Made by a program: the position numbers and the translations under genes. Of a DNA stretch of 6,149 bases, positions 5,980-6,149 are shown one piece after another. The notes under the pieces were generated by a model that made no database searches, was not told the origin of the DNA, and saw only the letters and a program-made list of their open reading frames with translations. Where the stretch lies: NCBI GenBank assembly GCA_028717165.1, contig JAQUOK010000211.1, positions 1-6,149 of the forward strand, given 5' to 3'. How positions within the stretch are numbered: position 1 is the first letter of the stretch; every line of letters starts with the position of its first letter. This stretch comes from Victivallaceae bacterium. GTDB taxonomy: Bacteria > Verrucomicrobiota > Lentisphaeria > Victivallales > Victivallaceae.

Positions 5980-6149
5980 CGTCGCGGTTGGCGGCGGTGC
6001 TCCGGTTTCCGTCCAGTCGATGACCAATACCGATACGCGCGACGTCCGGGCAACCCTTGCGCAGATCGGCATCCCTGGCTTCGCCGGGACCGTTGACGAC
6101 GCAGCCCATTACTGCGATTTTCTTCAGTTTTATTTTCTTGCCGGAAGCC
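5939..6149 (+). CDS. ispG: 4-hydroxy-3-methylbut-2-enyl diphosphate synthase, N-terminal fragment broken at an inverted junction
   Basis: IspG (GcpE) is a [4Fe-4S] enzyme that reductively converts MEcPP to HMBPP late in the MEP pathway. The first 43 residues are a clear IspG N-terminus: a basic lead, KIGSVAVGGGAPVSVQSMTN (11-30) and TDTRDVRATLAQI (31-43). After isoleucine 43 (codon 6065-6067) the family sequence should continue into KALExAG-type residues but instead reads GIPGFAGTVDD, with no resemblance. The frame stays open to the window end only because the following DNA is another part of ispG read backwards. The ATG overlaps the end of rseP by 41 bp in another frame, with only a weak AGAAG upstream, suggesting translational coupling. 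As present here the gene cannot give a working enzyme. Confidence 0.85.
   Translation, partial: MEKRRLSRQIKIGSVAVGGGAPVSVQSMTNTDTRDVRATLAQIGIPGFAGTVDDAAHYCDFLQFYFLAGS
6062..6149 (-). CDS. ispG: IspG C-terminal iron-sulfur segment, inverted fragment
   Basis: Reading the minus strand from 6148 down to 6062 gives 29 residues with KKIAVMGCVVNGPGEARDA, the diagnostic C-terminal motif of IspG. The cysteine of GCVVNGPGE is the third cysteine ligand of the [4Fe-4S] cluster and the glutamate seven residues later is the fourth ligand (C300 and E307 in Aquifex numbering, from memory). The family continues with GIAGG after the ADL/ADI residues, but here the next codon is CGC (Arg) and resemblance stops at 6062. 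The upstream part of this copy lies beyond the window. In an intact gene this segment would be on the same strand as the N-terminus and several hundred codons further on. Confidence 0.85.

Overview
The window looks like a bacterial chromosomal segment built around isoprenoid and cofactor housekeeping genes, with a mobile-element edge at its left end and a broken gene at its right end. The gene set is Gram-negative in character: a periplasm-facing RseP-type protease with several PDZ domains, and the MEP (non-mevalonate) isoprenoid route. Together with a stand-alone Gfo/Idh/MocA oxidoreductase and many intergenic hairpins, this fits a member of the Planctomycetes-Verrucomicrobia-Lentisphaerae group. 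That assignment is an inference from protein style and gene order only; no rRNA or other marker is present.

Layout. Positions 1-111 (minus) hold the first 37 codons of a probable IS4-type transposase, with a perfect Shine-Dalgarno sequence whose start region folds into a hairpin. Positions 112-642 carry no convincing gene. They contain a series of at least six short perfect hairpins (217-409), two weaker ones up to 514, and then a sigma70-type promoter (543-570) followed directly by a 14-bp LacI-family-style operator palindrome (577-590). Positions 643-1713 encode the Gfo/Idh/MocA oxidoreductase, closed by a strong terminator hairpin (1733-1772). A second good promoter (1797-1825) starts a tight operon: folE (1864-2403), dtd (2415-2855) and dxr (2859-4019). 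A 229-bp gap full of inverted repeats separates dxr from rseP (4249-5979). The start of ispG overlaps the end of rseP by 41 bp.

How the genes work together. dxr makes 2-C-methyl-D-erythritol 4-phosphate, the first dedicated MEP-pathway intermediate, and ispG performs a late [4Fe-4S]-dependent step of the same pathway. rseP is the intramembrane site-2 protease that commonly sits between or beside these genes. folE starts pterin/folate synthesis and dtd proofreads mischarged tRNA; these two are upstream passengers in the dxr transcript.

The main anomaly is at the right end. The + strand encodes a clean IspG N-terminus up to about position 6067. From about 6062 to the window end, the opposite strand encodes the IspG C-terminal iron-sulfur motif. 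The two pieces share only CAGATC. This is an inverted junction inside ispG with the middle of the gene missing, either an assembly or amplification chimera or a real rearrangement.
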